A stretch of DNA of 64,000 bases from Molanna angustata (lineage: Eukaryota > Arthropoda > Insecta > Trichoptera > Molannidae), in contig OY754978.1 in assembly GCA_963576475.1 (NCBI GenBank), forward strand, positions 16,154,218 to 16,218,217, in the 5' to 3' direction. The number at the start of each line of letters is the position of its first letter. Position 1 is the first letter of the stretch. Below the pieces are notes generated by a model that saw nothing but the letters and a program-made list of their open reading frames with translations, was not told the DNA's origin and made no database searches. Shown here in pieces: positions 21,405-33,652 of this stretch. The position numbers and the translations under genes are program-made.

Positions 21405-21967
21405 AATATTTTTTTAAAGTGCATATACACAAATTGGATTTTTTTCCCTGTCGGGAGTCAAATGATATTTTTATTGACAAACTTTTTTACATCTCAATAG
21501 AGACGAAGACGAAGAAAAAATATTCGATTTACATACACATTGGTACAAGTAGGTAAACAAGCCAAAAAAGAAATAACATTCCTAGTGCAGTTCAGGGGTG
21601 ACATCTGTGCGAGACACCGTCACCTCATTTATAAGGACTGTCTACAAATAAATCAATTTTTCAATATACCTATGGCGTTACAAAAAGGTTTCTTCATTAC
21701 TTCATAGATGGCAAAAGTAATAATACCTATCTTATTTTCAGGTGAATTGTTACACATTATACAAATATATAGAACTTTCAAAAATTACATTGATAAGGTA
21801 ACTCAATTAAAGACATATGTAATTGGTGAATGTTGCGCAAGCGCATAAAGTGATCGCGTAAACCAGCCATTGACAGGTCGTAAGCCCTTTAGGTGCCTTG
21901 AGTTCCTGGTTCTTCTATAATATCCTAACTTCGTCTTAATTGAGATGTTAAAAACCTTGTCATTTAT
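21405..21967 (+). mobile_element. MITE family M copy downstream of Dpr exon B
   Basis: Begins near 'aatcgaatattttttt' and 'ccctgtcgggagtcaaa', then 'cattggtacaagtaggtaaa', 'ttcaggggtgacatctgtg', 'gcgcaagcgcataaagtga' and 'taacttcgtcttaattgaga'. The left end holds an extra inverted piece of the right end (near 21487-21520), a rearranged terminus. Confidence 0.72.
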
Positions 21968-22774
21968 TTGTATTGATTAATATTTTTTTTAAATGTGTTT
22001 ATACGAATATAGTGCACACTGGCGGGCTTATTACTATTATTCAATTTATTCCAACCAAACAGATTAAAAAGTATAACACAATATATGGACAACAGCATGC
22101 TGATCGAAACGGAAACTACTGAAACCTACTAAAATGTTAAATGGACTTTTATTGAATTTTGTTTTATTATGTCTTCCATATCCTTAAACTTCATCACATA
22201 CAATGATTAACTTCGATGAAAAAATACCCTCCTTAAAGGTTTAAGCTCATAACTCTCCCTTATTCCACAGAATCAATTGGTAGGAGTATAATTTTGATAC
22301 TAAAACATCCAGGAAGAATTATTTTTTCTACGTATTTTATTATGAAATCCTTAATATTGATTATTATGATATATTAGTTTTCGTTGTATTATCTTTAATC
22401 CTAAGACTCATCACTTGTTAAGCTGACAATATCAAACATTACCTTCAACAAACAATCAAGACTCCCTTGTCTAATACAATGGAATGTTCTCTTGTCTACT
22501 AATATTATACAATCGAATGTTCTGTCAATAGAAATACATTGGCAGATAAGGTACTACCGTTATTACGTTGCGTAAACAATGAGAACAAGAGATTATATTA
22601 TAAAGAGAAAATTTGAAGGGAAAATCGAATCACATTCAAAATCAATAATAATTACTTATTTTGAATTTACAATGAATACCTGACACCGTAATAAACGGTA
22701 ATGCTCCAACTATAAATAGATAATCAGATCTTTTTCCTGATTTTTTTACATCAATCAAAATTTGATTAAATACT
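21968..22774. other. intronic stretch, no gene seen
   Basis: AT-rich. It contains 'gtgcacactggcgggcttatt', related to the 'ataagcccaccagtgt' motif at 1420, and otherwise nothing recognisable. Confidence 0.4.
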
Positions 22775-22776
22775 TA

Positions 22777-23135
22777 GGCCGGATTGTTTCAACAAAAGTA
22801 TCAGTCAAAGTATAGTTAAAATACTTTGATTTCAAAAAATTTTCAAAATTGTGCACAATTTTATGAAATCAAAGTATTTTAACTATACCTTTACTCTTTG
22901 TTCCAGAAACACAACCTAAGGCTGTGTTTCTCGAACACAAGTATCAGTAATAGTTTAGTTAAAGACTTCATAAAATTGTACAATAGTTTTGGTTGTTTCA
23001 TTGAAATCTAATACCTTCAAACAACAAAATTTCGAACAATTTTACGAAACCAAAGTATTTTAACTATAGGTAAGTACTTTTACTTTAAACTGTAGTATTT
23101 TAACTATAGATACTTTTGTTGAAAAAAACCAGCCC
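22777..23135. mobile_element. dimeric palindromic MITE with TA duplication
   Basis: TA flanks both sides (22775-22776, 23136-23137). The left end GGCCGGATTGTTTCAAC and the reversed right end GGGCTGGTTTTTTTCAAC both continue as 'aaaagtatc'. The unit holds two hairpins head to tail, joined at 'gaaacacaacctaaggctgtgtttc' near 22908-22932. Arms repeat 'aaagtattttaactata'. No coding capacity. Confidence 0.62.
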
Positions 23136-23172
23136 TATTTTTTTACAATTATGCGTAGAAGATATGGTTTGA

Positions 23173-23364
23173 GTAACATTGCACCCCCTGCTCACAGTAA
23201 CATTGCACCCCCTGCTCACAGTAACATTGCACCCCCTGCTCACAGTAACATTGCACCCCCTGCTCACAGTAACATTGCACCCCCTGCTCACAGTAACATT
23301 GCACCCCCTGCTCACAGTAACATTGCACCCCCTGCTCACAGTAACATTGCACCCCCTGCTCACA
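23173..23364 (+). repeat. perfect 24-bp x 8 minisatellite
   Basis: Eight units of 24 bp with no difference between them (unit contains 'cattgcaccccctgctcac'). Because 24 is a multiple of three and the unit has no stop, frames on both strands stay open: one reads NIAPPAHS repeats, the other CNVTVSRG. There is no sign that either is a gene. Perfect identity points to recent expansion. Confidence 0.9.
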
Positions 23365-23820
23365 GACTTGAATTAAACTTTTATTATTTTTATTTATTTT
23401 ATAAATAAATAGAACCAACAGTTTATAAAATATTAAGAAACGAATATTAAATATCAAATTATGTTATAAAGACTCTGTTAAATACGTAAGTTAGGTAAGA
23501 TATTAAGCAATTGCTGGTGGGAAAAAATAAATTTGTTTAAAGTAAAGATAAGCAAAAACAAATAAGTTAATTTTTAATGCCATTTTGTATCCGAACGACA
23601 ACTACAATAATTCCAAACATCGCTTATTCCAGTCGCAATTTTAGTATATTCATAAAAAAACTCTATGTCATTTTTAACGGTAAATAAGTGTATGTAGTAT
23701 CTTCACTACATTCAGTTGCACAGCTCAAACATACATACATAGGTTCATACATATGTGGATATTAAAATATAACTACAAAAAGACAATAGTACCTATATAT
23801 TTCAGTGTTACAATTTATAT

Positions 23821-24826
23821 AACTAGTTGCATGTAACACATGAGATCCAACTGTCGATAGCCATAGTACGTATAGTTGAAGAATAAGTACCAAACTATAA
23901 ACCCCTAAATACAAATTATTTAATATTTTAAGATATTTGGATTTCTATACAACACATGTACCTAGGTATGTATTTCATGATAGGATAGTATAGAGGTCAG
24001 TTCTTTGATCCTACCCAGAATATGAAAACAGCATGATGGTATGTATGTATGTTTGGAGATTAGTATCACTTCTTAGATATTGTGTATAGGCGACTGCCAG
24101 ACAAATTATTGCATGACCAAATGTCGTCACTAAATTTTGAGATGTGCTAATACAATGTAAATATTTTTTTATAAGAAAATTAAATTATCTAGTTGGGGTG
24201 TTTCGGTTTTTTTCGATATTTAAAAAAAATGGAAATATAGGCAGTTAAATTCATAAATTTATCATAAAAAAAATATTTTTCTTAATAAAAAATGTTTGAG
24301 AAACCCTGGAATTTAAAAAAAAAAACTAATTTGATATTTTGTATTTATCTATCTTTATACCAATTTTCAGCGTTCTAGCTTTTATGGTTTCTGAGATATA
24401 TGGAAAAATAAACCAAAATTTCAAAAGTTGATAACCCCTGATTAAAACAAAAATTCACAATTCTGAGTATAAAAGTTTTGTAGGCCTATAACTATTTATA
24501 TATTCTGAAAATTTTGACTCTCTATATTGAGCGGATCAAAAGATATAAGGGGAGGGGGGGGGACACACAGACACACACACCCACACACACACACACAGAC
24601 ACACACACAGACACACACACAAAAATTACATTAAATGTTCTACTCCGAATTCTGAGTAAATCCATGTATGGGAACATATATGCTGCGAGGCCTCTAGTTG
24701 GTGTTATTAGCATGCAAAAAGTCCACTACACCATACAAAATTTTCCTTCGTACACGCATCTTGGCTTAATAATGTCGATTCATTCAGAGAATTGAATTCT
24801 CATGAACGAATCGACAGTTGGATAAT
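23821..24826. repeat. left arm of a giant foldback
   Basis: About 1006 bp whose imperfect reverse complement is 25434-26462. Matching landmarks in order are 'aactagttgcatgtaacaca', 'gggtttatagtttggta' (reversed), the 'tacccagaatat' block, 'ctagttggggtgtttcgg', 'ttgataacccctga', a CA microsatellite (about 24562-24620) and 'atcgacagttggataa' at the inner edge. Confidence 0.82.
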
Positions 24827-24894
24827 TCAGCAGCCAAGTAGAAGTTTCCGCTCATAGGAGCTATGAATTATTAAAAAAAATCGCTTTTTCTTAT

Positions 24895-25085
24895 CTTTCA
24901 TTCGTTTTTATACGAATTTTTTTTTAAAAAGGATGTAGGTATATGTAACAAGGACATAAACATCCTCATAAAATCCCTAAATAAAGCATAAATGCTTGTG
25001 TTATATAGATCGGTCGTACCAGGATTCGAGCTCGCGACTTCAGGATTACTAACCCAGCGCGCTAAACGCTCTACTTATATATTTT
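24895..25085 (-). mobile_element. SINE family A copy in the foldback loop
   Basis: Minus-strand copy. The head at about 25075 is followed by a 'gcgagctcgaatcctgg' B-box region and the body 'ataaatgcttgtgttatat..tatgtaacaaggacata'. It lies in the 607-bp spacer between the foldback arms, so it may be a later insertion in the loop. Confidence 0.75.
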
Positions 25086-25433
25086 AAATATACGTAAATT
25101 TTTTATATTTTTTTAAAGTTTTTATTAAAAATCGTCATTTTCTGATACATGATCACTCTAAAAATTTTATTTTTGGCTCTGCGAAACATGAAACATGAAA
25201 AGTATTTTTTTACTAGTCATTGCTCTGAATTCAGAATATGATTGCCACACTCATGTGTGCAGGTGGGTCCACTCATGGTGGAGCCTTGAAATGAAAATTG
25301 GAGAGGGTGCATGTACATAGATAGTCTGGATATAGAAACAACATAGACTAATACAAAATTGCATTTTAAAATAAAATATTTGACTAAAAATTTTAGAAAA
25401 AACTATTCTTTCAGTAAGGATTATCAATTACAT

Positions 25434-26462
25434 GTTATCCAACTGTCGATTTGTTCAGGAGAACTTTGTTCTCTTAACATATCGACAATGTATCAAGCCA
25501 GAATACGCGAGAATTGTATGGAGAGGTCTACTTTTTTCACGGCTTTTCCAACTTTGAAGTCAAAAAACACCAACTTAGAGGCTTCGCAGCATATATATTC
25601 CATACACGGATTTACTCAGAATTCGGAGTAGAACATTTCGTGTGTCTGTGTGTGTGTGTGTGTGTCTGTGTGTCTGTGTGTGTGAGTGTCCGTCCCCCCC
25701 TTATAACTTTTGATCCGCTCAATTTACAGAGCCTAAAATTTCAGAATATATAAACAGTTACAGGCCTACAAAACTTTTATACTCGGAATTTGGAATTTTT
25801 GTTTCAGTCAGGGGTTATCAACTTTTGAATTTTTTTTTTTTTTTTCCATATATCTCAGAAACCATAAACGATAGAACGCTGAAAATTTGTACAAACATAG
25901 ACAAATACAAAATCTCAAATTGGTTTTTTCAAAAAAATTCCAGGGTTTCTCAAACATTTTTTAATTAAGAAAAATATTTTTTTTATGATAAATTTATGAG
26001 TTTAACTGCCTATATTTCCAAAACTTTTACAATTATCGAAAAAAGCCGAAACACCCCAACTAGATAATTTAATTTTCTATAAAAAATATTAACATTGTAG
26101 TAGAAGATCTCAATTTTTTTTTAACAATTTTTTTAAAAATTGAATTTAGTGACGACATCGCTTCATGCATTTTGTATGGCAGTCGCCTATACACAATATG
26201 TAAGAAGACTTAATAGTTTGATACGTCATCTCCAAACATACATACATACCATCATGCTATTTGCATATTCTGGGTAGGAAAAAGGATCTTCCTCCATACT
26301 ATCCTATCTTGACATACATACCTACATATGTTGTATAGAAAACAAAATATCTGAAAATATTCAATAATTTGTATCTATGGGTTTATAGTTTGGTACATAT
26401 TCTTCAACTATACATACTATCGCTATCAACAGTTGGATCTCATGTGTTACATGCAACTAGTT
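25434..26462. repeat. right arm of the giant foldback
   Basis: About 1029 bp, the inverse of 23821-24826, with a TG microsatellite (about 25638-25688) opposite the CA tract of the left arm. The transcript of either strand could fold into a hairpin of about 1 kb. The arms differ by scattered substitutions and small indels. Confidence 0.82.
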
Positions 26463-27415
26463 CAGTTGGATTTCTTCATTGTTTCATATATGTTAATTTA
26501 TGGATAGTAGTTAGGCAGGAAAATAGGTACATAATTTATACTGAGGATCGGTGGCTATATCGGTATATTTGATTTCCTTTCATTTTTCCGTGATTGAAAA
26601 TAGAAAATGGATGATCGAAAGAGAAGCAGCTATAAAACAAAATGGATTTAAGAAAGCATTTCTTAGCCCAGATGGAAAATCCGTGTTCGGTACTTAATAT
26701 CATACAACCACCCAGAGAAATGAAACTGGTTTCAATGGAAAATCTCTATCATATTGAATTTTCATGAATGTGGAAATGAGTCAGCACTCGGATAATACTG
26801 AGGATTGCTGCGCAATCAAACAATTATTGTGTAAGGCAGGCGGATTTAAGTCGCTATATGAACACTTATTTTTGAAAAATTGTAAAATCTATTTTAAAAT
26901 ACTGTAATGTACCTATTGCTAAATATCCAAAAACCAGGGTCGATTCTAGGACTTTCAGGCCACGCAACCATGGACGCGCACATTTTTAACGTATGTAGGT
27001 ACATTATTATCTTTAAACCTAAGCTTCTTATGTTAGTACTAAAATAGATATTAGCTGCTTGAAGCCGAACATATGAAATTTATAACGAAACTTAATTTCC
27101 TTAAGATATCATATTTGTGTGAAAGAGAAAGAAGTTTTATTACATCGCAAATAATAATCCCGCTTGTATCTGCGAACGAGTAGCGACGTTATAGCTTAAA
27201 ATGGTATAACATAATAATATATGTTGTTGAACAGGCGTGCGCTAATAGGTACCTTAACAATTGCTATAACTAACGTCTTATAATATTTGAACAGGCGTGC
27301 GCAATATTTCTATTATTTATGTTGTAATTTTTACCTGATTTATTAATTATTTTATGTATTTTTTTACTACATTTGTAGAAGAATGCCCAGCTTTTTAGGT
27401 TCAACATTAAATTTC
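26463..27415. other. non-coding stretch, nothing certain
   Basis: AT-rich with a short direct repeat 'gaacaggcgtgcgc' at about 27230 and 27290. No gene recognised. Confidence 0.4.
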
Positions 27416-27419
27416 TAGA

Positions 27420-27790
27420 AAAAGTAAAAAGTATCTTGTGAGAGTCATCACATCATATCGAACAGAGTTGAGGACCTACGATGAAATGTTTAACTATTTC
27501 ATAATAACTTAACTCGAGAATAGACGACAAATACACAAACTTACTGTTCTTCAAAAAATTGTTAATGGTACCATGGACTCGAGACTTTTACAAGGCATAC
27601 AACTCAATATTCCTTGAAGATCGCTAAGATTCGCCAATACCTTTAATATTAATATTCTTCTGACCAGCTTTATGTATTACAGTTCCATACCAAGAATGTG
27701 TAGACAGTATAACGATATGACAAGGGAGTGTCCTGATCTTGACGTGTGACGCGGATTCACTCTCTGCTTTTAAGAAAAAAGTTAACTCGC
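27420..27790 (+). pseudogene. LINE C-terminal remnant (CR1/jockey-like)
   Basis: Plus-strand frames read 'KIVNGTMDSRLLQGIQLNIP' and 'PRMCRQYNDM', followed by an 'F..K' end. This matches the far C-terminus of CR1/R1-type LINE proteins ('lyKlvNg.ids..LL..i.f', 'R....YN'). Stops break the frame. Confidence 0.55.
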
Positions 27791-27829
27791 GCGTGTTGGT
27801 TTAAGAAGGTCTCAGTGCTATTTATGTAT

Positions 27830-28060
27830 ATACGCTATTTGATCAGTTTGAAATAGTCTTTTCTCTTACTTATGTAACTTTTTTTACTTCTTAACTTATG
27901 TACCAATATTTTTATTTTTTTTACTTCGACTTATGTAACTTGTGTAACTTCTATAACTTTTCTTTTGCTTAACTATTATTTTTCTTCTTTTACTTTACTT
28001 TTGTAACCTTATTTTCTCTTACTTATGTAACTTACTTGTGTAACTTACATACGTGTGTGA
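27830..28060 (+). repeat. low-complexity TTATGTAACTT-rich tract
   Basis: Irregular recurrence of 'cttatgtaactt' in T-rich DNA, with no gene. Confidence 0.5.
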
Positions 28061-28324
28061 TATGAGCTCATGTAATTTTGTAATATTGTGTGCATCCATA
28101 ATTGGACGTCCAGCACTCATAATAATAACCAATATTGTTTTCTTTTTATGAAAATTGTAAGCTGGATGACTGTCGATGTACAACAATTAATCAATTTCAA
28201 TTTAGATGTGTGTGAATGCATTTGCTCATAAAATATACCTAATGAATATTTGCATGTAAGACTATACATATTATTATGAATGGACGCGTACAATTTATAT
28301 CTATGAATGTGTAGGTAAGCATTT

Positions 28325-28480
28325 GAAACTGAACTGAGCACAAAAGATAACTTGAGAATTTTGAAGATCGCATATAATAGACTTCTACGTATTATAGCGA
28401 CAAATTATCAATGCGTCTACTCGATTGTATCGCAGTCACCGCCCTTTAAGATTTTAATAAACCCTGATATTATTTGGAAA
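28325..28480 (+). pseudogene. short LINE remnant
   Basis: Reads 'LSTKDNLRILKIAYNRLLRI', similar to the 'lkvaYN.aLR.ll' segment of LINE reverse transcriptases. Very short, low confidence. Confidence 0.4.
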
Positions 28481-29590
28481 GTTTTCTGAAAAGATTTTAG
28501 CTTCTGATGTACATAAATGACTAAAGATCATTCCAAATATAAATATTGTTACCAATTTTATTAACTCATTAATTAATTTATTTATTTGGGATATAAAACA
28601 GCGAAAACATATTATTATATTAAAAAACAATAAAATAAAACGTGCGCCAAAACATCTATCCACTAATTTAAACAATATGATCAACAAACTAACATAATTT
28701 AACAGAACAGAAAAACGCTATTAATTTAAATAGAATAAAAAAACATACAGAACTTATCACAAATACAAATAAAACAATATGTATAGTGGTATCCTTAAAT
28801 TCACTAACCAGAGTCAATATTATGCAAAGATTAAAAAAGGTGAAAATTGAAATATTAGAGATAAATAGAGTAAATAGATTTGAACAATTCTACACTATTA
28901 TTACTTTCAGAATAGTTTATATCGGGTTATTTCTGTTGGCCATTATTCAATATATTTACAGGAATAAATTATTAAATTCTTAATTGCTGTCCTTTTAATA
29001 CAATATTTATATATTCATTACTTTACTTCGTATTGTATTTTATTGTGCCTACTCAATTATTGTTCCTTAATGTCTTTTTGGTATTCCATTTTTTCTTGAT
29101 ATTACCTCTTCTTTCTCCAAAATTCGTTTCCTCGTTTTAAATCTATGTATAATAATATATATAATTTATAGATGGTTTTCATCACTTTTGTTCACCATTC
29201 TGACGATGCTAGGCATTGAGAGATACCGGTGAATGGAAGTCGCGATTGCGAAATTATTATAGAACGAACGAACTTATTACGAACTTATTATTATAGAACG
29301 TAATTTTTTGTTTAGAATTCTATGTGATGATTCTATGTGATTCTATGAGGATTTTGATTGGTAATGAAAGGGTAGGAAGGAGAAAGAGAGAAGTGAAAGC
29401 CATGAAGGTGTCTGCTACATAAGGCAATCACTCAATTCAACACTACCTATATTTAAGGCTAATACTACTTATTGTAACTTACGTTATTGTAACTTATGAA
29501 TCAGTATTACAAAGACTTTAAAGAAGTGATTGATACATCGTTTATTATGCCACGGCTAACTTAAAACAAATAAAACTTAAAAATTCTTAT
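28481..29590. other. non-coding stretch, nothing recognised
   Basis: AT-rich intronic DNA. The 77- and 65-codon frames at 28454 and 28786 are compositionally biased and lack motifs. Confidence 0.4.
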
Positions 29591-29599
29591 TTCATTTCA

Positions 29600-29898
29600 A
29601 TACTATTATGACAAACACCATGCATAGTTTGAGCTACCCTACGTGGAAAACACTGAACAGACTAAGGATTGGGGTGACTAGGTGCAAAAGTAACCAGCAG
29701 AGGTGGGACTTTTTGGATGGGGAGGACACGAGCTGCGACTGCGGGGAGGTACAGAGTGATTCTCACTTATTGCAATGCCCGCTGATGCAAAATGCATGTA
29801 CTCGTTATATGAATGATCTACTGATGGCAAATAACAAGGCGATATTATGTCGCTGCATACTGGAGTGGCAAGGCCTAAAGTCCGGACCCGATAAGTAA
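29600..29898 (+). pseudogene. LINE C-terminal fragment with Cys/His motif
   Basis: An intact 96-codon frame has 'SLSYPTWKTLNRLRIGVTRC', 'CDCGEVQSDSHLLQCP' and 'AILCRCILEW'. The C-x-CG...HLLxCP arrangement is the zinc-finger-like end of many LINE reverse transcriptase proteins. The catalytic part is missing, so it is a truncated copy. The frame is unbroken, so it is probably young. It ends in a GTAAGTAAGTA-type tail. Confidence 0.72.
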
Positions 29899-30589
29899 GT
29901 AAGTATGACAATATCATAAACAACATTATAACTACAATAGTATAGCTGAAAATTCAATATTTATCCGCCATTTTTTGTAAATAAATTGATCACGATAGAA
30001 ACACAATATGCGAAATGTGGAGGTAAAGCATATTCACCATGGGGTGTTCATTTCCAAAATAAATAAAACTAGTAATAAATCATCCTTAGCATAATACGAA
30101 TATCACATCATCGCCATTTTCAATGTGGAAAAAAGCAATTATTTTTCCGCGTCGAAAGTCAAAGTAAAAATTCCCAGCGAGTAGGTTGGTAGCGAAATTT
30201 CATTTAATAATAATTTTCATCCTGATGCTTCAACTTTAAAATTCTGTACATTTTAAATTAACTTTACTTTAAAAACCCATACACTGCGATATAAAAATGA
30301 GATCATGTTCGTTCAAAGAGAGTTTATTTTTCATACCTGCGGCATTCCTTTTGTGTTACGTATTTGTATGAGTCTTTACAACATCTTTAGTCTTTTTTTA
30401 TAGAAAGAGAGAGTTTTTGATCTTAAAAACGCAAAAATTATATCGTAGACTCATCAAAATGTTTTCGTTTCGCTGCGATTCTTGTTAACTTATTAATGCT
30501 TCTATAATCACGGATTGAGATAGCGAGATCCACCTTCTAAAAAATGCAAAAACTAAAGCGATCTAAAGCGAAGTACGAGATGGAGAGCT

Positions 30590-31036
30590 GTTAAAGCATA
30601 CCTGTTGCTGGTACTGTTGTCTGGAGTGGAAGGTTGGACTCTCAAAATCACGACGCAAATAAAATTGAAGCAATCGAGATGTGGCTATACAGAAGGTTGA
30701 TGCGCATCTCATGGGTCGATAGAGTCTCCAATGAAAGAGTTTAAAAAAAATGACGGAGAAAGGGAGAGAGAGCTCCAGACCACTGTCAAAAGACGCAATG
30801 TTGCACGATTTGGCCACATATTCCGTAGTTATAAAAAATATGCCCTTCAACGACTTATGTAGGAAAAGATACAGGGAGAAAGAGAAGCGAAAGATACGGG
30901 GAAGATGGAGTATGGGGCTTAAAAATATGGGGCAGTGGTTTGGGATTTCGGATGCGGCGTCACTAATTGGGTCAGCGCAAGATCGGCTATAATGGTCACC
31001 AACCTCCGTAAGGAGTGGTACAACAACAAGAAGAAG
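30590..31036 (+). pseudogene. decayed LINE C-terminal fragment
   Basis: Broken plus-strand frames give 'LLSGVEGWTL' (the YGcEtWtl block), 'RRNVARFGHI' and a final segment ending 'LRKEWYNNKKK', followed by GAAGAAGA. The 164-codon minus-strand frame over the same place is a shadow. Confidence 0.65.
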
Positions 31037-31077
31037 ATAGTTCATAAGAAAAGACAAAAAAATTTAATCTTTATTAA

Positions 31078-31285
31078 ATAATAATAATAATGAACACTTC
31101 CTTGCACCCTGTGCAAGATGCGAGTTTATTGCCGTATGGCGATTTGTTCCAACTAACTAGTGTTTCCAGCCCAGAGAAGAAACATTAGCGTGAGAAATGT
31201 TTTTATATAAATTTCGCCTATGCTGGAAATCGAACCCAGGACGCCCGCACAGAAACCGAACTATGCTACGACGGTTGGAACTATA
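31078..31285 (-). mobile_element. tRNA-derived SINE (family C)
   Basis: Minus-strand unit with A-box-like 'cgtagcatagttcgg', B-box-like GGGTTCGATTTCC, body 'tgtttcttctctgggctgg' and an ATT-repeat tail (at 31078-31092 on the plus strand). Only one copy is in the window. Confidence 0.65.
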
Positions 31286-31611
31286 AATAAATTGTTTTAA
31301 GAAAATTGAATAATGTTCAGTGTAAATTATTATTATCGAGGCTATTTTTTTTACAATTATTATTTTTAGCTATTTTTATTTTTTAAGTGACTTTTTTATT
31401 GCAAAAATTGATAGAATATTCTTCGATCCTTAAACGCACGTAAGTTTCAAGGAATATAATGCGGTTGATAAAAATACAATCGAACAATAACAAATTGTTG
31501 ATGAATTCGAACGAAATCAAATGAGAAATTATAAAATTGACATTGCTAATGGGAAACGTTTACACACTAACCTATTTATGTAAAACAACATCTTTTTATT
31601 AAGGTTTATGG

Positions 31612-33652
31612 TGTAGCGAGCGGTACGCTCACTACGTATTTAAATAATCATCTTTTCAAATTAAATCTCGCGGCAGTAGTTACGTCTTGAACTAGTTCAA
31701 GGTCTCGCTAAAAACGCAGCTGGTGTCAAGCGGCCCGCACCGCCCCCCTCGTCCACCTACCGTTCCCCCGCGTCAACTTCCGCCATCAGTCGGCGTCTTT
31801 TTCTAACGGTTACACACCACGCTTTGTTTTGCTCCGCGATCTATCAGCGTATTCACCCAGTTCATTGTGTTTTATGCCTGGAATCGATGTAAGGCATTGT
31901 AACTAAACAGAGAGTGTCGTTATAAACTAATTATCTAAAAATCCGAGTCGGATCTCTGAGTATACCGCCTTATGCGTGAAGGAGGCGTATAAAACAACAT
32001 CGTAATACATACTTCGCTTCGTTTTTTTTTAATTTTCTAAGTTCATTAAATTTCAAAGTGTCTTCGCGTGGTTATATGAACACATAACGAAGTGCTAACC
32101 TCTCCATCTGTTGCGTACGAGCTGTACCGTTTAAATAAATGGTCGCAAGTAATACTTGGAGACAGTTTTTTAAGTTCATTAAATTTCAAAGTGTCTTCGC
32201 GTAGTTGAATGAACACATAACGGAGTGTTAACATCTGAATCTGTTGCGTACGAGCTGTACCTTTTAAATAAATGGTCGCAAGTCATACTTGGAGACAGTT
32301 TTTTAAGTTCATCAAATTTCAAAGTGTCTTCGCGTAGTTGAATGAACACATAACGGAGTGTTAACATCTGAATCTGTTGCGTACGAGCTGTACCTTTTAA
32401 ATAAATGGTCGCAAGTCATACTTGGAGACAGTTTTATAATTTCATTAATTTTCAAAGTGACCTCGCGTAGGTGTGTGAATCCATAACGAAGTGTTTAAAT
32501 CTCTATCGGCTGCGTACGAGCTGTACCTTTTAAATAAATGGTCGCAAGTCATACTTGGAGACAGTTTTATAATTTCATTAATTTTCAAAGTGACCTCGCG
32601 TAGGTGTGTGAATCCATAACGAAGTGTTTAAATCTCAATCGGCTGCGTACGAGCTGTACCTTTTAAATAAATGGTCGCTAGTCATACTTGGAGACAGTTT
32701 TATAATTTCATTAATTTTCAAAGTGACCTCGCGCAGGTGTGTGAATCCATAACGAAGTGTTTAAATCTCAATCGGCTGCGTACGAGCTGTACCTTTTGAT
32801 TAAATGGTAGCAAGCCATACTTCGTGACTGTTTTTCAATTTCTTTCATCTTCAAAGTGACTTCGCGTGGTTGTATGAACACATAACGAAGTGTTAACACC
32901 TATGTCTGCCACACGGGATGTATACGACTGACAGTAGGCCAACTGCCTTGTTATCACCTCGGATTAGGCTTCTCCCCTTGATGAGAGAAAGTCTGGAGCG
33001 CCTTCAACATTAGATCGCCCCTGCCGCTTCTCTTCTTCACCTCCATCACGGTTGGAAACATCAGGCCTTGTTGAATACGTGATAAGGCAATTTCTCCCCA
33101 CCGTCGGACTAAAGGTTTGAGATCATTGACTTTCGCACACCCCCTTTTCGTGAATCGTCCCTAGAATTACTGATATCGACATACCCTTAGAACTAAGTTT
33201 GGTAAGAAAAAAAAAAGAAATTCCTTAATTACTCAGTGTTGGCCCTTCGGCCTGAAAAATAAATTTAATCTGGAACTGACTTTTGAAATATTTAAATACT
33301 TAAGGCTCATATAAATGTACAATAGTGATCACTGTTTATTTTAATTAGTTGGCCACCCTAGAAAGTAAGACTATTCTTAATCATCAAACATCACCATCAT
33401 TACCTCATATCACACTAACCCATATGTACCATTATATCTCTAATTAAATTTGTCTCTCTTTCACAAAAGAATATACAGTTTTGTTCTGGTCACGCTCGCT
33501 GTTTCTCAATTATCCACCTGTATTCCCTCTGAGAATCAAAGAAATGCTCTACCGTGTGTCCTAGCCGGACGATAGTGGATCCAGCAGAAGCAAAGGATCT
33601 GGTATGGATTTAATTTTATGAACAACAATGATTTGTACCTCATTTCATTACA
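31612..33652 (+). repeat. 5' LTR (2041 bp)
   Basis: Starts TGTAGCGAGCGG and ends CATTACA. Everything I compared matches the 3' LTR at a constant offset of 9068. It should carry the promoter and the polyadenylation signal. A TATA-like or initiator element could not be assigned with confidence. Confidence 0.95.
32038..32900 (+). repeat. 133-bp tandem repeats inside the 5' LTR
   Basis: About six and a half units. Each has 'tcaaagtg.cttcgcgtag', 'cataacg.agtgtt', 'gcgtacgagctgtacc' and 'cttggagacag'. There are two subtypes (early units 'gtcttcgcgtagttgaatg', later units 'gacctcgcgtaggtgtgtg'). Copy-for-copy the array is the same in the 3' LTR (41106-41968). Repeats in an LTR U3 or leader may act as enhancer or structural units, which is inference. 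Confidence 0.9.

Noticed and set aside
23173..23364. CRISPR-like array
   Set aside because: Units are directly adjacent without unique spacers, and the genome is an animal's.
23100..23457. Open frames encoding perfect 8-residue repeats
   Set aside because: Every stop-free 24-bp repeat gives such frames on both strands. No start context, splice site or signal supports a gene.
30563..31057. 164-codon minus frame
   Set aside because: The plus strand here is a recognisable decayed LINE tail, so the minus frame is chance.
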